Source of the DNA: an uncultured Sediminibacterium sp.
Lineage (GTDB): Bacteria > Bacteroidota > Bacteroidia > Chitinophagales > Chitinophagaceae
Length of the DNA stretch: 64,000 bases
Direction of reading: 5' to 3'
Assembly (NCBI RefSeq): GCF_946481145.1
Contig: NZ_CAMLMJ010000001.1
Location: forward strand, 248,001-312,000
In this document: piece by piece, positions 52,919 to 62,180 of the stretch
How positions within the stretch are numbered: the stretch's first letter is position 1
Layout: each line of letters opens with the position of its first letter
Translations under genes and position numbers: made by a program
Notes under the pieces: model-generated
Databases searched by the model: none
Told to the model about the DNA's origin: nothing
What the model saw: the letters and a program-made list of their open reading frames with translations, nothing else

Positions 52919-53289
52919 GGTTAGTTTGGTATAAGCAATGCCAAAATAATTGCTTTAAACTATAAAACAATGATTTTCTGAGAGATATAAGGGTATTTTA
53001 AGCTTCAAGCGACAAGCTGCAAGCTGCTCCAAAGGAGTCCTTCGGACAAGTCTAGCGTAGGATAGAACACAGATTTTCATGATTTTCAAGATCTATCATG
53101 ATAAATCATGAAAATCTGTGTTCTATTAATAACAGCTAGTGCATTTACAGCAATCTAATATTTCTTTAATCACCTTATTTAAAATAGCTAATTCTCGGGC
53201 CTTTTCATTTATCCAATTATTAGCAGAAAGCTTAAAATATACTCCAATCAAGGCTTGCAGCTTGCAGCTTGCGACTTGAAGCCCTCTAC
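52919..53289. other. 370-bp intergenic region built of nested palindromes
   Basis: Outer arms GCTTCAAGCGACAAGCTGC (about 53002) and CTTGCAGCTTGCGACTTGAAGC (about 53260-53281) are near-complements, enclosing palindrome copy B and an AGTCCTTCGGACAAGTC hairpin. No gene. Confidence 0.7.
53062..53126. repeat. Dispersed palindrome, copy B
   Basis: Perfect 24-bp arms (ATAGAACACAGATTTTCATG plus ATTT and complement) with a 17-base loop CAAGATCTATCATGAT-like. Related to copies at 9121 and 57730. Confidence 0.9.
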
Positions 53290-53973
53290 TTACTCCGCTG
53301 ATTTAAAAATAGCTTTTGCGCCTTCTTTTTGTTGTTCAGTAATACCTATAAAACCATACTTCCTTTCCAGGTCGGTATACATAGCAACTGTTTTTCTGAT
53401 CCGGTTAAAATCTGTTTCAGGAATTTTATTGATTTCTAAAGCTTCCTTTTGCTTCCATACCTCGGCTTCTATCAACATATCAGCTTGCTTTCCGTTTACT
53501 TCAAGCTTATCCATCAGGGTTCTGCGGAATTTGGTGCGGAACATTAATTGCAATTGTGGCTTGGCAATAGTATCGTAGTTTTTATTGACTGTCAGGGTAA
53601 TGAGTGGACAGGGTTCACTTAGACTTTGTTTTCTTTTCTCCGTTAAGTTTTTTAACTGATCGCCGGAAAGTCCCAATGCTTTGTATTTTTTAATGACAGC
53701 TTCTTCTACTTCACCATCGGTAGCAAATGTGTCGTTCGCATTTTTCTGGATTTGTATTTTGGTAAGCCTGGCCCAGTGATTGATCTGTCCAATTTTATCT
53801 GCATTGGCTTCGGATATTTTCAATTGTTTAATCAGGTAGGGTTTTTCGCAGTAGCCAAATAATTCAACCAGTTGCTCGGGAGTCCATTCTATACCGCTCT
53901 GTGCAAAACTGCCTGAGGCAAGTAAAAGCGAAAGACAAAACACCATAAACCGTAAACCCATTCTCTTGCGCAT
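53290..53973 (-). CDS. Secreted protein of unknown function
   Basis: The ATG at 53973 (MRKRMGLRFMVFCLSLLLASGSFAQ) gives a clean signal peptide. 227 residues. Mostly helical mature part with repeated charged helices (EANADKIGQINHWARLTKIQIQKN, LSGDQLKNLTEKRKQSLSE, TKFRRTLMDKLEVNGKQADMLIEAEVWK), resembling Spy/LTXXQ-type periplasmic proteins in style, but without the motif. It follows the MORN/TonB gene by 39 bp on the same strand. Unrecognised. Confidence 0.75.
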   Translation of the reverse strand: MRKRMGLRFMVFCLSLLLASGSFAQSGIEWTPEQLVELFGYCEKPYLIKQLKISEANADKIGQINHWARLTKIQIQKNANDTFATDGEVEEAVIKKYKALGLSGDQLKNLTEKRKQSLSEPCPLITLTVNKNYDTIAKPQLQLMFRTKFRRTLMDKLEVNGKQADMLIEAEVWKQKEALEINKIPETDFNRIRKTVAMYTDLERKYGFIGITEQQKEGAKAIFKSAE

Positions 53974-54012
53974 AACAATATATTTAGGTTTTAAAATTAC
54001 TAAATACAATTG

Positions 54013-55047
54013 CTAAAACGATTTTACCAGTGTTAAAGATTGCATATTAAGCATGGGTATCATGCGGTTATTGTGCCAGGCTGCAGTCCACTTTTTTGAT
54101 TTTTTAAAAAGATCGATGATTTCCTGATCAAAGCTCTTGTTCACCGTATTATCCAACATAAAATCAGACTTTGTTCCATCCGGGTTTGTCATAAAGTAAG
54201 CCACATAGGTGATGGTTTTTGATGGACCATTGGATTTATTGATCATATCAGGTAAATAACCAGATAAATAATTTGACCAGGCATTTACCCCTCCCGGATA
54301 TAACGGTACTGTATTCACTATTTTACAATCAGGTTGTTGTACGCCATTCGTATCATAACAAATGGTATTGGTGTATTCGATGGTTGAATCGTAATAAGCA
54401 TATTCATAAATATCATACTTAAGCCTGGGTTCCAGCATGGCCGTATTGCTTTCAATATTTGCATATTGCAAAACCGACGCTCTTTGTCCATTCGGGTGAT
54501 AATAAAACCAATTCCCTGTTTTACGCAATCCCGGAGCCAGTTTGCCTTTAAAAGATACCACCCCATTATCAAAAAAACCAATAACAAGTCCGGACCCATT
54601 CCCCAATGTATCCAATTGCATTTCTGTTCTCGGATTACCATTTGGGTACCAGCTAATGCAATTACCATAAGGAATACCCTGCTTAAACTGAATTGAATCG
54701 CTGACCATTCCATTGGGATAAACAGCAATATGCGATCCTATTTTTTGGTTGTTTGCATAAGTTTCTCTTGCCTTGATTTCGCCATTACCAAAAAAATATT
54801 CGAATACCCCATGTTTGATAGTACAGTCGGCATCTTTATAGAACCCATGTTTTATTAACTGACCGGTATTAGCGCTATAGTCTGCCCTAAACCAACCTGT
54901 ATCATTCTTCACCAGTTCTGCTGTATAAAAAGCTTTATCGGCTGAAGATGGTTTCCATTTATAATCGAAATAAATACGACTGCGTTGTGCTGCTGCCTGG
55001 GTTAATTGCAGTACTACAATAAAATAAATGATCAGTGTTCGTTTCAT
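54013..55047 (-). CDS. Secreted MORN-type repeat protein with TonB-like C-terminal domain
   Basis: 344 residues. Signal peptide (FIVVLQLTQAAAQ). Five to six YwqK-like toxin-antitoxin/MORN repeats (HGVFEYFFGNGEIKARETY, IAVYPNGMVSDSIQF, ISWYPNGNPRTEMQL, NWFYYHPNGQRASVL, about 60-205), then a TonB-C-like part (CKIVNTVPLYPGGVNAWSNYLSGYLPDMINK, VAYFMTNPDGTKSDFML, FDQEIIDLFKKSKKWTAAWHNNR). This pairing is known in Bacteroidota secreted proteins. Role unknown. Likely envelope. Confidence 0.8.
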   Translation of the reverse strand: MKRTLIIYFIVVLQLTQAAAQRSRIYFDYKWKPSSADKAFYTAELVKNDTGWFRADYSANTGQLIKHGFYKDADCTIKHGVFEYFFGNGEIKARETYANNQKIGSHIAVYPNGMVSDSIQFKQGIPYGNCISWYPNGNPRTEMQLDTLGNGSGLVIGFFDNGVVSFKGKLAPGLRKTGNWFYYHPNGQRASVLQYANIESNTAMLEPRLKYDIYEYAYYDSTIEYTNTICYDTNGVQQPDCKIVNTVPLYPGGVNAWSNYLSGYLPDMINKSNGPSKTITYVAYFMTNPDGTKSDFMLDNTVNKSFDQEIIDLFKKSKKWTAAWHNNRMIPMLNMQSLTLVKSF

Positions 55048-55166
55048 TTTTTCTCTTCTGTTTCGAAAATACAGCTTTCAAAAATGATAAAAATTGAAAA
55101 TATGCGTTTATCATAAGGTTCTACACCTGCCGAAATTTTTTTACCTTAACATGCTAAACCTGCCGT

Positions 55167-55847
55167 ATGAAAAAGTCCGTTATTTTTTTTAGTTTCTTTA
55201 TACTCATTGCTGTTGCCGGTATTTTTTATGGTAACAGTATCAGTAGCCAATTTACCGGTCTTAGACTGTGGAATTTTGAAAATGTGGCTTTGTTATTAAT
55301 CGGACTGCCTTTTATTTTTTTTCAGCGTAATGCCGGCCTGCCTGAAGTTTGGAATAACGAGCATCCATTGGCTTCCAGGTTATTTAAACCACTGCTCATC
55401 GGTTTACTGTTTGGTATAGCTGATCTTTTTGTCATAGAATATTGTCTTACCCAAACAGCACATACCAGCTTACCTCCTTACACACAGCCATTTCCTTATT
55501 CCATTTTTTTATACAGCTCAGGTGCATTTGAAATAGAAATCTTTTACCGACTAATACCTATCACACTGGTACTATTGATTTTCAGTAAAATTAAACAAGG
55601 CATTTATCAGCCACAGGCATTTATTGTAATAGCCATCCTTACTTCATTAAGAGAACCTATTGAGCAACTCCCCACAGGGGCTGGATGGTTTATAGCATAC
55701 TCCCTGATTACCGGATTTGCCATGAACCTGTTACAGGCTATCTATTATAAACGTTATGGATGGTCTTCATCCTTATTTATCAGACTCGGACATTACCTCA
55801 TCTGGCATATACTGAATGGCATATATATTCAATACTTTGTTTTATAA
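55167..55847 (+). CDS. CPBP-like intramembrane protein
   Basis: 226 residues with seven to eight hydrophobic segments. The stretch AFEIEIFYRLIPITLVLLIF resembles the ExxxxR core of CPBP/Abi intramembrane proteases, and RLGHYLIWHI supplies later His residues. The usual double Glu is shifted, so activity is uncertain. Single gene, ahead of the GNAT gene by 36 bp. Confidence 0.65.
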   Translation: MKKSVIFFSFFILIAVAGIFYGNSISSQFTGLRLWNFENVALLLIGLPFIFFQRNAGLPEVWNNEHPLASRLFKPLLIGLLFGIADLFVIEYCLTQTAHTSLPPYTQPFPYSIFLYSSGAFEIEIFYRLIPITLVLLIFSKIKQGIYQPQAFIVIAILTSLREPIEQLPTGAGWFIAYSLITGFAMNLLQAIYYKRYGWSSSLFIRLGHYLIWHILNGIYIQYFVL

Positions 55848-55883
55848 TTTTGGGCTTCGGTATCGTTTAAACAGTATTCAATT

Positions 55884-56597
55884 ATGATTCATGCCCTGTT
55901 AAATCCAGTATGGGAGGCTTTGTCTACGCATCATTCTTTTTTAAACCAGGGAAATGAGGTTCTAAAATATTACCCGGGGGATATTTGTCCATTTGTAGCT
56001 TTAAAAAACTGGGATGAAACTGATTTTACCGTACTGGCATCCCAATTACCCTCCAACAGGATTTTTTCAGTTCCCTTTGCAAGAGAAATAAAGTTCACTC
56101 CGGCATTTGAAGTGCTTTTTACCATACCGCTTTACCAGATGGTATGTCATCAACTTAATCCGTTTGAAAACAACGTGAGCAATTTGGTTCCGCTCACAAA
56201 AGCAGAGGTACCGCAAATGCTGGTTCTCACCGAAAAAACCAAACCCGGACCGTTCTATCAAAGAACCATTGAATTTGGCAACTATTATGGCATTTTTGAC
56301 GGAGACAAGCTGGTGTCTATGGCCGGACAAAGACTTCAAACAAATACACATACCGAGGTAAGTGCCATTTGTACAGATCCGGATTATTTGGGCAGGTCGT
56401 ATGCCAAGAGACTTACCTCACATATTTGTTCAATGATAATTGACGCAGGCAAAACACCCTTTCTGCATGTAAGACAGGATAATGCAGCAGCAATTGGTCT
56501 TTATAAACAACTAGGATTTGACATAAGTACTGAAATATTTTTCGCCGTTTTCAAAAAAAAATTTTCTGCATCTGATTTAAATCCGGAGCAGGAATAA
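55884..56597 (+). CDS. GNAT-family N-acetyltransferase (FR47-like)
   Basis: 237 residues. The first part is family-specific. From about 115 it has KAEVPQMLVLTEKTKPGPFYQRT, then the acetyl-CoA core TEVSAICTDPDYLGRSYAKRLTSHICSMIIDAGKTPFLHVRQDNAAAIGLYKQLGF. It should acetylate an amine of unknown nature in the cytoplasm. Confidence 0.85.
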   Translation: MIHALLNPVWEALSTHHSFLNQGNEVLKYYPGDICPFVALKNWDETDFTVLASQLPSNRIFSVPFAREIKFTPAFEVLFTIPLYQMVCHQLNPFENNVSNLVPLTKAEVPQMLVLTEKTKPGPFYQRTIEFGNYYGIFDGDKLVSMAGQRLQTNTHTEVSAICTDPDYLGRSYAKRLTSHICSMIIDAGKTPFLHVRQDNAAAIGLYKQLGFDISTEIFFAVFKKKFSASDLNPEQE

Positions 56598-56629
56598 GAT
56601 GTCTTATATTTATTGCATAATTGTTAGCC

Positions 56630-57535
56630 ATGAATTCAACGAGAAGGTCTTTTTTAAGGAACAGCAGTCTGGCTTTAGCCGCAACCACCGTATTACCACG
56701 TAATTTATTTGCACAGGGCAATACAAAACAGCTCACAGGTGTACAGTTGTATTCGGTAAGAGCGGCCATGGGCAAAGACCCGATCGGCACATTAAAAGCC
56801 ATTGCCGAAATGGGCTATAAGTATGTGGAGCATGCCAATTATGTTAACCGCAAATTTTATGGCTATACTGCCAAAGAGTTTAAGAAAATACTGAACGATT
56901 TAGGCATGCAAATGCCCAGCGGTCATACAGTAATGGGTAAAGCCCATTGGGATGCCGACAAAAAACAATTCACCGATCTCTGGAAATATACCATTGAAGA
57001 CGCCGCCATTATGGAGCAGGAACTGGTGATTAGTCCATGGTTAGATGCCGACTTACGCAAAACCTACGATGAAATGCTGGCCTATATGGATGTATTCAAC
57101 AAAAGCGGAGAACTATGCAAAGCCGCAGGTATGCGCTTTGGTTACCATAATCATGATTTTGAGTTTACGGCCACCCTCAATGGACAAAAAGTATATGATA
57201 TCATCCTGAAAAATACAGACCCATCATTGGTTGTTCAGCAGCTTGACATGGGTAACTTATACCACACAGGTGTTAATGCACTTGAAATCGTTAACAACTA
57301 TCCCGGTCGCTTTGTATCTATACATGTAAAAGATGAGACCAAGACGGCCGATGGTAAATCTTTTGAAAGTACTATACTCGGCAAAGGTGTTGCCAATACC
57401 AAAGCCATTACCGATCTCTGCAAATCGAAAGGTGGTACCCTCCATTTTATCATTGAACAGGAAGCTTACCAGGGTATAGACCCCATTGAATGTGTAAGAC
57501 AAGATCTTGCTGTGATGAAGCAATGGGGGTATTAG
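56630..57535 (+). CDS. Sugar phosphate isomerase/epimerase-family TIM barrel, Tat-exported
   Basis: The ATG at 56630 (MNSTRRSFLRNSSLALAATTVLPRNLFAQ) gives a twin-arginine signal. The frame from TTG at 56621 is not needed. 301 residues. AP-endonuclease-2-type TIM barrel with GVQLYSVRAAMGKDPIGTLKAIAEMGYKYVEHAN, FGYHNHDFEF, QLDMGNLYH, VSIHVKDETK and FIIEQEAY, holding the His/Glu/Asp metal ligands. Probably acts on a carbohydrate in the periplasm. Confidence 0.9.
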   Translation: MNSTRRSFLRNSSLALAATTVLPRNLFAQGNTKQLTGVQLYSVRAAMGKDPIGTLKAIAEMGYKYVEHANYVNRKFYGYTAKEFKKILNDLGMQMPSGHTVMGKAHWDADKKQFTDLWKYTIEDAAIMEQELVISPWLDADLRKTYDEMLAYMDVFNKSGELCKAAGMRFGYHNHDFEFTATLNGQKVYDIILKNTDPSLVVQQLDMGNLYHTGVNALEIVNNYPGRFVSIHVKDETKTADGKSFESTILGKGVANTKAITDLCKSKGGTLHFIIEQEAYQGIDPIECVRQDLAVMKQWGY

Positions 57536-57963
57536 GTAGAAAGTTTCAGGTTGCAAGCTATTGCTGTCTGGGGAAAAATGGCTTCAAGCTGCAAGCCGCT
57601 AGCTACAAGCCTTGATGGGTGCTTATTTTAGAATTTCTGCTTATATTGGAATAAAGGGGGGTAGAAAATTTAAAGTCGGTTGCTTAAAGAAATATTTGGT
57701 TGCTGTAAATGCATTATCTGCTATAAATAGAACACGGATTATCATGATTTTCAAGATCTATCATGACAGATCTTGAAAATCATGATAATCTGTGTTCCAT
57801 CATACGCGACACCTATAGCTCGCGGTTAAATTTTCCAGGACAGCAATGGCTACAAGCCACAAGTTTTTACATTACATCATTATTCCCAACCCTGCTCCGG
57901 ATTTAAATAGGGAGCTGGGTTGGGAAAGCTTTTTTATATTTGGTATTATTCAAAACCAATACC
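57536..57963. other. 430-bp region with palindromes and word repeats
   Basis: Contains TTGCAAGCTA, GCTTCAAGCTGCAAGCC and TACAAGCCTTG words (57548-57612), palindrome copy C (57730-57797) and GGCTACAAGCCACAAG (about 57849-57865), echoing the region at 53.0-53.3 kb. No gene called. Confidence 0.6.
57730..57797. repeat. Dispersed palindrome, copy C
   Basis: 30-base arms (GAACACGGATTATCATGATT plus TTCAAGATCT) with one mismatch around an 8-base loop. Shares ends with copies A and B. Longest copy. Confidence 0.9.
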
Positions 57964-60135
57964 ATGCGTTTACTGCTTTGTTGTTTGCTCTTTTCTTCTT
58001 TTGCTATTGCCCAACCCTTTACTCCTGCAGAAATTAGCAGATGGGAGTCGCAGGCGAAAAATATTAACATTATAAAAGACAATTGGGGTATCCCGCATAT
58101 TTATGGTAAGTCCGATGCCGATGCAGTGTTCGGATTATTATACAGTCAGTGCGAAGAGAATTTTTCTCGCGTTGAAAGAAATTACCTCGAAGTATTGGGC
58201 AGACAAGCAGAAGCCGATGGTGAACGAATGCTGTATGCAGATTTACAAATAAGACTGATCGTAGACAGCGCGGAAGCTATTAAAGATTATAATAACAGTC
58301 CTAACTGGTTTAAAAAACTCCTGAATGCTTTTGCAGACGGTATTAATTTTTACCTCTATAAACACCCTGAAGTAAAACCGAAAGTATTAACCCGTTTTGA
58401 GCCATGGTTCCACCTGATGTTTACTGATGGCAGCGTTTCTGCTACACGCACCGGTGGTATAGCGCTTGATGAAGTGAAGACTTTTTATAATGGCAACACA
58501 AATGCAACAGCTTATCAACCCATCATTAATAAAGATATTGAGCTGAGTGGCTCGAATGGTTTTGCCATTGCACCCAAACTTACTACCAGTGGGAATGCCA
58601 TTCTCTACATCAATCCCCACGTACCTTTTTATTTCAGACCAGAAATGCACATGGTTAGTGAGGAAGGTTTAAATGCTTATGGTGCTGTTACCTGGGGACA
58701 AATGTTCATCTACCAGGGCTTTAATGAACATTGTGGATGGATGCATACTACCAGTTATGCTGATGTTGCCGATCTCTATGAAGAAAAAGTTTCGAAGGTG
58801 AATAATAATTGGGTGTATGAATATGAGAAGGAAATGAAAGCGGTAAAGACAAAACCTATCACAGTAAAATACCTGAAAGATGGTCAGCAGGTAGCCGTTC
58901 CTTTTACAGGTTTCTACACACACCATGGCCCGGTAATGGGTAACAGGAATGGTAAATGGCTGGCATTGAAAGAATTCAATCGTTCATTAAGTGCACTGAT
59001 TCAATCGTGGGTGAGTATCAAAGCGAATAACCTGGAAGAATTTAAGAATGCCATGCGTATGGTTTCCAATACCACCAACAATACTGTTTATGCGGATGAT
59101 AAAGGCAATATAGCCTACTGGCATAATGACTTTGTTCCAAAACGTAACCCTGGTTATGATTATACCCGTCCGGTTGATGGAAGTATAAAAGCTACAGAAT
59201 GGCAAGGTGCTCATGCACTAGAGGAAATTGTTCAGGTACATAACCCTTCTGTTGGCTGGATACAAAACTGCAACTCCACGCCTTTTACTTCGGCAGGAAA
59301 AGATAGTCCTGATAAGAATAAATATCCTTCTTATATGGCCCCTGACGGACAAAATGCCCGCGGTATCAATGCCGCACGTTTACTGGAGAATGCAAATAAT
59401 ATTACCCTCGATAAAATCATTGAAATCGGTTATAATCGTTACCTCGCAGCATTTGATTTCCTGATACCTGCACTGAGTAAAGATTACGACTTCTACAATG
59501 GCCCATTAAAAGCTGAACTAAAAGAAGCAGTGGAGCTATTGCGTACCTGGGATAAAACAGCAGCTCTCAACTCTGTTGCAACTACAGTTGCTATTGACTG
59601 GGCCAACCAACTCAGTAATTTTCTTCCACGCGCCGAAACCATGGAAGAAGGTACTAATGCTGTGAAAAGATTTGAAGACATGGCCAAAACCACCCCAGAC
59701 CAAAAAATGCAATCATTGAAAAAAGTATTGGATGATCTTACCAGAACCTATGGTAACTGGCACCAGCCCTGGGGAGAGATCAACCGGTATCAGCGCGTGC
59801 CTGATGGACAAAGATTCGATGATAACAAACCTAGCATCGCTGTACCTTTTTCTTCCTCACGTTGGGGCTCTTTACCTGCTTTTGAAAGCAGATCGGGCAA
59901 TGGTTACAATAAACGTTACGGCACATCAGGCAACAGTTTTCTTGCAGCTGTTGAATTTGGTAAAAAGCTAAAAGCCAAAACCATTCTTACCGGCGGACAG
60001 AGTACCGATCCTAATTCACCAAACTTTACCGACCAGGCGGAAGGATTTGTGAATGGTAAGTTTAAAGACATTTACTTTTACAAAGATGATGTTGAGAAAC
60101 ACAAAGTGAAAGTGTATCATCCGGGAGAGAAATAA
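57964..60135 (+). CDS. Penicillin acylase-family Ntn hydrolase
   Basis: The ATG at 57964 (MRLLLCCLLFSSFAIAQ) gives a signal peptide. 723 residues. Features: NIIKDNWGIPHIYGKSDADAVFGLLYSQCEENFSRVERNYLEVLGR (spacer and entry of the alpha part), then SNGFAIAPKLTTSGNAILYINPHVPF (the Ser of SNGFAI should be the beta-chain nucleophile), SYADVADLYEEKV, NTTNNTVYADDKGNIAYWHNDFVPKR. It hydrolyses amide bonds of acyl side chains or acylated lactones. Substrate unknown. Single gene in a secreted-enzyme context. Confidence 0.92.
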   Translation: MRLLLCCLLFSSFAIAQPFTPAEISRWESQAKNINIIKDNWGIPHIYGKSDADAVFGLLYSQCEENFSRVERNYLEVLGRQAEADGERMLYADLQIRLIVDSAEAIKDYNNSPNWFKKLLNAFADGINFYLYKHPEVKPKVLTRFEPWFHLMFTDGSVSATRTGGIALDEVKTFYNGNTNATAYQPIINKDIELSGSNGFAIAPKLTTSGNAILYINPHVPFYFRPEMHMVSEEGLNAYGAVTWGQMFIYQGFNEHCGWMHTTSYADVADLYEEKVSKVNNNWVYEYEKEMKAVKTKPITVKYLKDGQQVAVPFTGFYTHHGPVMGNRNGKWLALKEFNRSLSALIQSWVSIKANNLEEFKNAMRMVSNTTNNTVYADDKGNIAYWHNDFVPKRNPGYDYTRPVDGSIKATEWQGAHALEEIVQVHNPSVGWIQNCNSTPFTSAGKDSPDKNKYPSYMAPDGQNARGINAARLLENANNITLDKIIEIGYNRYLAAFDFLIPALSKDYDFYNGPLKAELKEAVELLRTWDKTAALNSVATTVAIDWANQLSNFLPRAETMEEGTNAVKRFEDMAKTTPDQKMQSLKKVLDDLTRTYGNWHQPWGEINRYQRVPDGQRFDDNKPSIAVPFSSSRWGSLPAFESRSGNGYNKRYGTSGNSFLAAVEFGKKLKAKTILTGGQSTDPNSPNFTDQAEGFVNGKFKDIYFYKDDVEKHKVKVYHPGEK

Positions 60136-60176
60136 AAAATAAAGCCTGCCCTTGGCTTGTCGAAGGGAAATAAGCA

Positions 60177-60611
60177 ATGAATAAGTATTTATCAGCAGTA
60201 TGTTTGATAGGTTTGTTATTTGCATCTGGGAATGTTGCAGCGCAATCAGCCATTTATGTATGTGAGAAAACAGGAAAATGGGGAGCAACGGGTGATAATG
60301 GTGAAGCCCCCAGAGCTACCATGAAGGAAGTTAAAGATGCTGCATTAAAAATGTGTAAAGAAAGTGGAGGTGAAGATTGCGTGTTATACTATAGCAGCAC
60401 TAAAAATGGGTATTTTAGTTTTATGGGTGGGAATAGCAGAGATGAATTTGTTTTTGCCCTCGGAATATCGCAACAATCTGAAAGGGATGCTATGAAAAAG
60501 TCTATGGACAACTATTTAAAACAAGGAGGCATTGTCAGGATTGGATTAGAATCCGTTTCCTGGCATTGTCCAAAAGACCCAGTTCAAAAAAAGAAATCTA
60601 CCAAAAATTAG
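60177..60611 (+). CDS. Small secreted protein, DUF4189-like
   Basis: 144 residues, signal peptide (AVCLIGLLFASGNVAAQ). The mature part has IYVCEKTGKWGATGD, ATMKEVKDAALKMCKESGGEDCVLYY, resembling the Cys/GG pattern of DUF4189 proteins, and a Lys-rich tail (KKKSTKN). It follows the acylase by 41 bp on the same strand. Function unknown. Confidence 0.65.
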   Translation: MNKYLSAVCLIGLLFASGNVAAQSAIYVCEKTGKWGATGDNGEAPRATMKEVKDAALKMCKESGGEDCVLYYSSTKNGYFSFMGGNSRDEFVFALGISQQSERDAMKKSMDNYLKQGGIVRIGLESVSWHCPKDPVQKKKSTKN

Positions 60612-60797
60612 TCGTTGGGTTTAAGATCTGACTCGGTTTTAAAATTGAAATTTTCCTCCATTAACCCAGGTTGTTTCTCAACTACTATCCTGTAACTTTA
60701 CATAGGTTTTATCTGAGCAATAATAACAACAGTACCCTCCCTTTCTAAAACTTTAGATTGGACCGTATTTCTGGTATCTATTAATCAGATAAATAAA

Positions 60798-61544
60798 ATG
60801 ATAAAACAGCTTTTGTTATGCATCCTTTTATTACCGGCATGCATATTTGCGCAAGACAAAAAAATTAATAACACCACACAACTGTGGTCTGAGATTGACC
60901 TCGCCGGAAAATTCAGCAAGAAACTAAAATGGCAATGCGATTTTCAGTATTCCAGACAAAGTCCTTATGAGAAACTAGCATTTCTGGAATATGGTGAGCA
61001 GTTAACCATCAGGCCATGGATTCACTATTTCCCCAAACCAACTGTTAAGCTTTCTGCCTTCGCGGGTATCTGGTATAATTATTTTATTGGCGACAATGTT
61101 AACCAAAGAGCCTATCCTGAATACCGCACCGCTTTGCAAGTGCAATTATTCAAAGTGCTTAACAGAAACACTTTCTCCTTCCGGTTCAGAACTGAATTAA
61201 GAGAAATAAAAGACAAACTTCAACACTTTGAAACAGTATTCAGAGAAAGAACCATGTTCAAGTTCCAACACCTAATTACCCATAACAGTTACGACAAAAA
61301 CAGCACCTATTTTATAGCCCAAGACGAAATCTTTATCAATGATGGCAGCCCTGTTACTGGTCATCACCTCTTCGATCAGAATCGGATTTTTCTTGGGCTT
61401 GGCTATAATGTAACCAATAATATCGCTGTAGAAACCGGCTACTTTAACCAATTCATTCACCACGCTAAAGATGATCACTTCGATTCAAACCATGTTTTAC
61501 AACTTACATTGGTAGTGGATAACTTGACTGGAGTGAGGTTGTGA
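60798..61544 (+). CDS. DUF2490-family outer-membrane protein
   Basis: 248 residues, signal peptide (LLCILLLPACIFAQ). Alternating strands: LWSEIDLAGKFSKKLKWQCDFQYSRQSP, FSFRFRTELREIKDKL, ERTMFKFQHLI, FIAQDEIFINDG, FDQNRIFLGLGYNVTNNIAVETGYFNQF. This matches DUF2490, a predicted small barrel of unknown role. Single gene. Confidence 0.85.
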   Translation: MIKQLLLCILLLPACIFAQDKKINNTTQLWSEIDLAGKFSKKLKWQCDFQYSRQSPYEKLAFLEYGEQLTIRPWIHYFPKPTVKLSAFAGIWYNYFIGDNVNQRAYPEYRTALQVQLFKVLNRNTFSFRFRTELREIKDKLQHFETVFRERTMFKFQHLITHNSYDKNSTYFIAQDEIFINDGSPVTGHHLFDQNRIFLGLGYNVTNNIAVETGYFNQFIHHAKDDHFDSNHVLQLTLVVDNLTGVRL

Positions 61545-61547
61545 GAT

Positions 61548-61615
61548 GTGAATTGTGAATGGTGAATTGTCAATAGGTTGTCGATCTCATTCACCATTCA
61601 CAATTGACAATTCAC
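61548..61615. repeat. Word-repeat hairpin (GTGAATTGTGAATGG)
   Basis: GTGAATTGTGAATGGTGAAT then TGTCAAT on the left pairs with ATTCACCATTCACAATTGAC then AATTCAC on the right, a near-complement built of 7-8-base words. It lies between convergent genes, a likely transcript-end structure. Confidence 0.75.
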
Positions 61616-61619
61616 AACA

Positions 61620-62060
61620 CTATCGCCCCCCTCCTATCAACGGTAACAACTTGCCCTGTAAATATTGTGCCCAGGCTGGGGTACAGTTGTCAAAACATTC
61701 TGAGGCGGGTGTTAGGCCCTCGTGGGTAAACTTTACATTAGTTTGGTCTCCTTCGCTGGAAATTTCAAATATTATTTTGGTGCCGGTCCATTCGTCCTGC
61801 TTTTCGAGAAAACTTAGTTTGCTATCTGTTACCAGCCACACGACTTTTTTATTGGGCACTAGTTCAATCAGCTTTTGTTTTGAGTAATGAGCCCCTTCTC
61901 CGGCATGAAAGATGAATTCTTCGTTTAATTCTGTTGATATTCCTTCAAAACTTTCCGCAAAATATCCGGACCACCAGCTCCGTACATTTAAAACGGTTTG
62001 GAATACCTGTTCTGGTGATTGTGATGTGGTTAGCGTTCTGGTAAAATCTGTAGTGAGCAT
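61620..62060 (-). CDS. SRPBCC (AHSA1-like) protein
   Basis: 146 residues. DFTRTLTTSQSPEQVFQTVLNVRSWWSGYFAESFEG, then VVWLVTDSKLSFLEKQDEWTGTKIIFEIS and TNVKFTHEGL, the usual AHSA1/START-like helix-grip pattern. These bind a small hydrophobic ligand or a chaperone. No signal peptide. Divergent from the GlxA-type regulator, a plausible regulator. Confidence 0.85.
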   Translation of the reverse strand: MLTTDFTRTLTTSQSPEQVFQTVLNVRSWWSGYFAESFEGISTELNEEFIFHAGEGAHYSKQKLIELVPNKKVVWLVTDSKLSFLEKQDEWTGTKIIFEISSEGDQTNVKFTHEGLTPASECFDNCTPAWAQYLQGKLLPLIGGGR

Positions 62061-62180
62061 TGTTCAATCTTTAATAAGTCAAACCTACTGTCTAAAAGAG
62101 ATATCTAAGGGGTGTAAAAAGGACATTCTTAGGGTGTAATTAGGACAAACTGTTGTGCTACCTTTAAACAAATTACTGGT

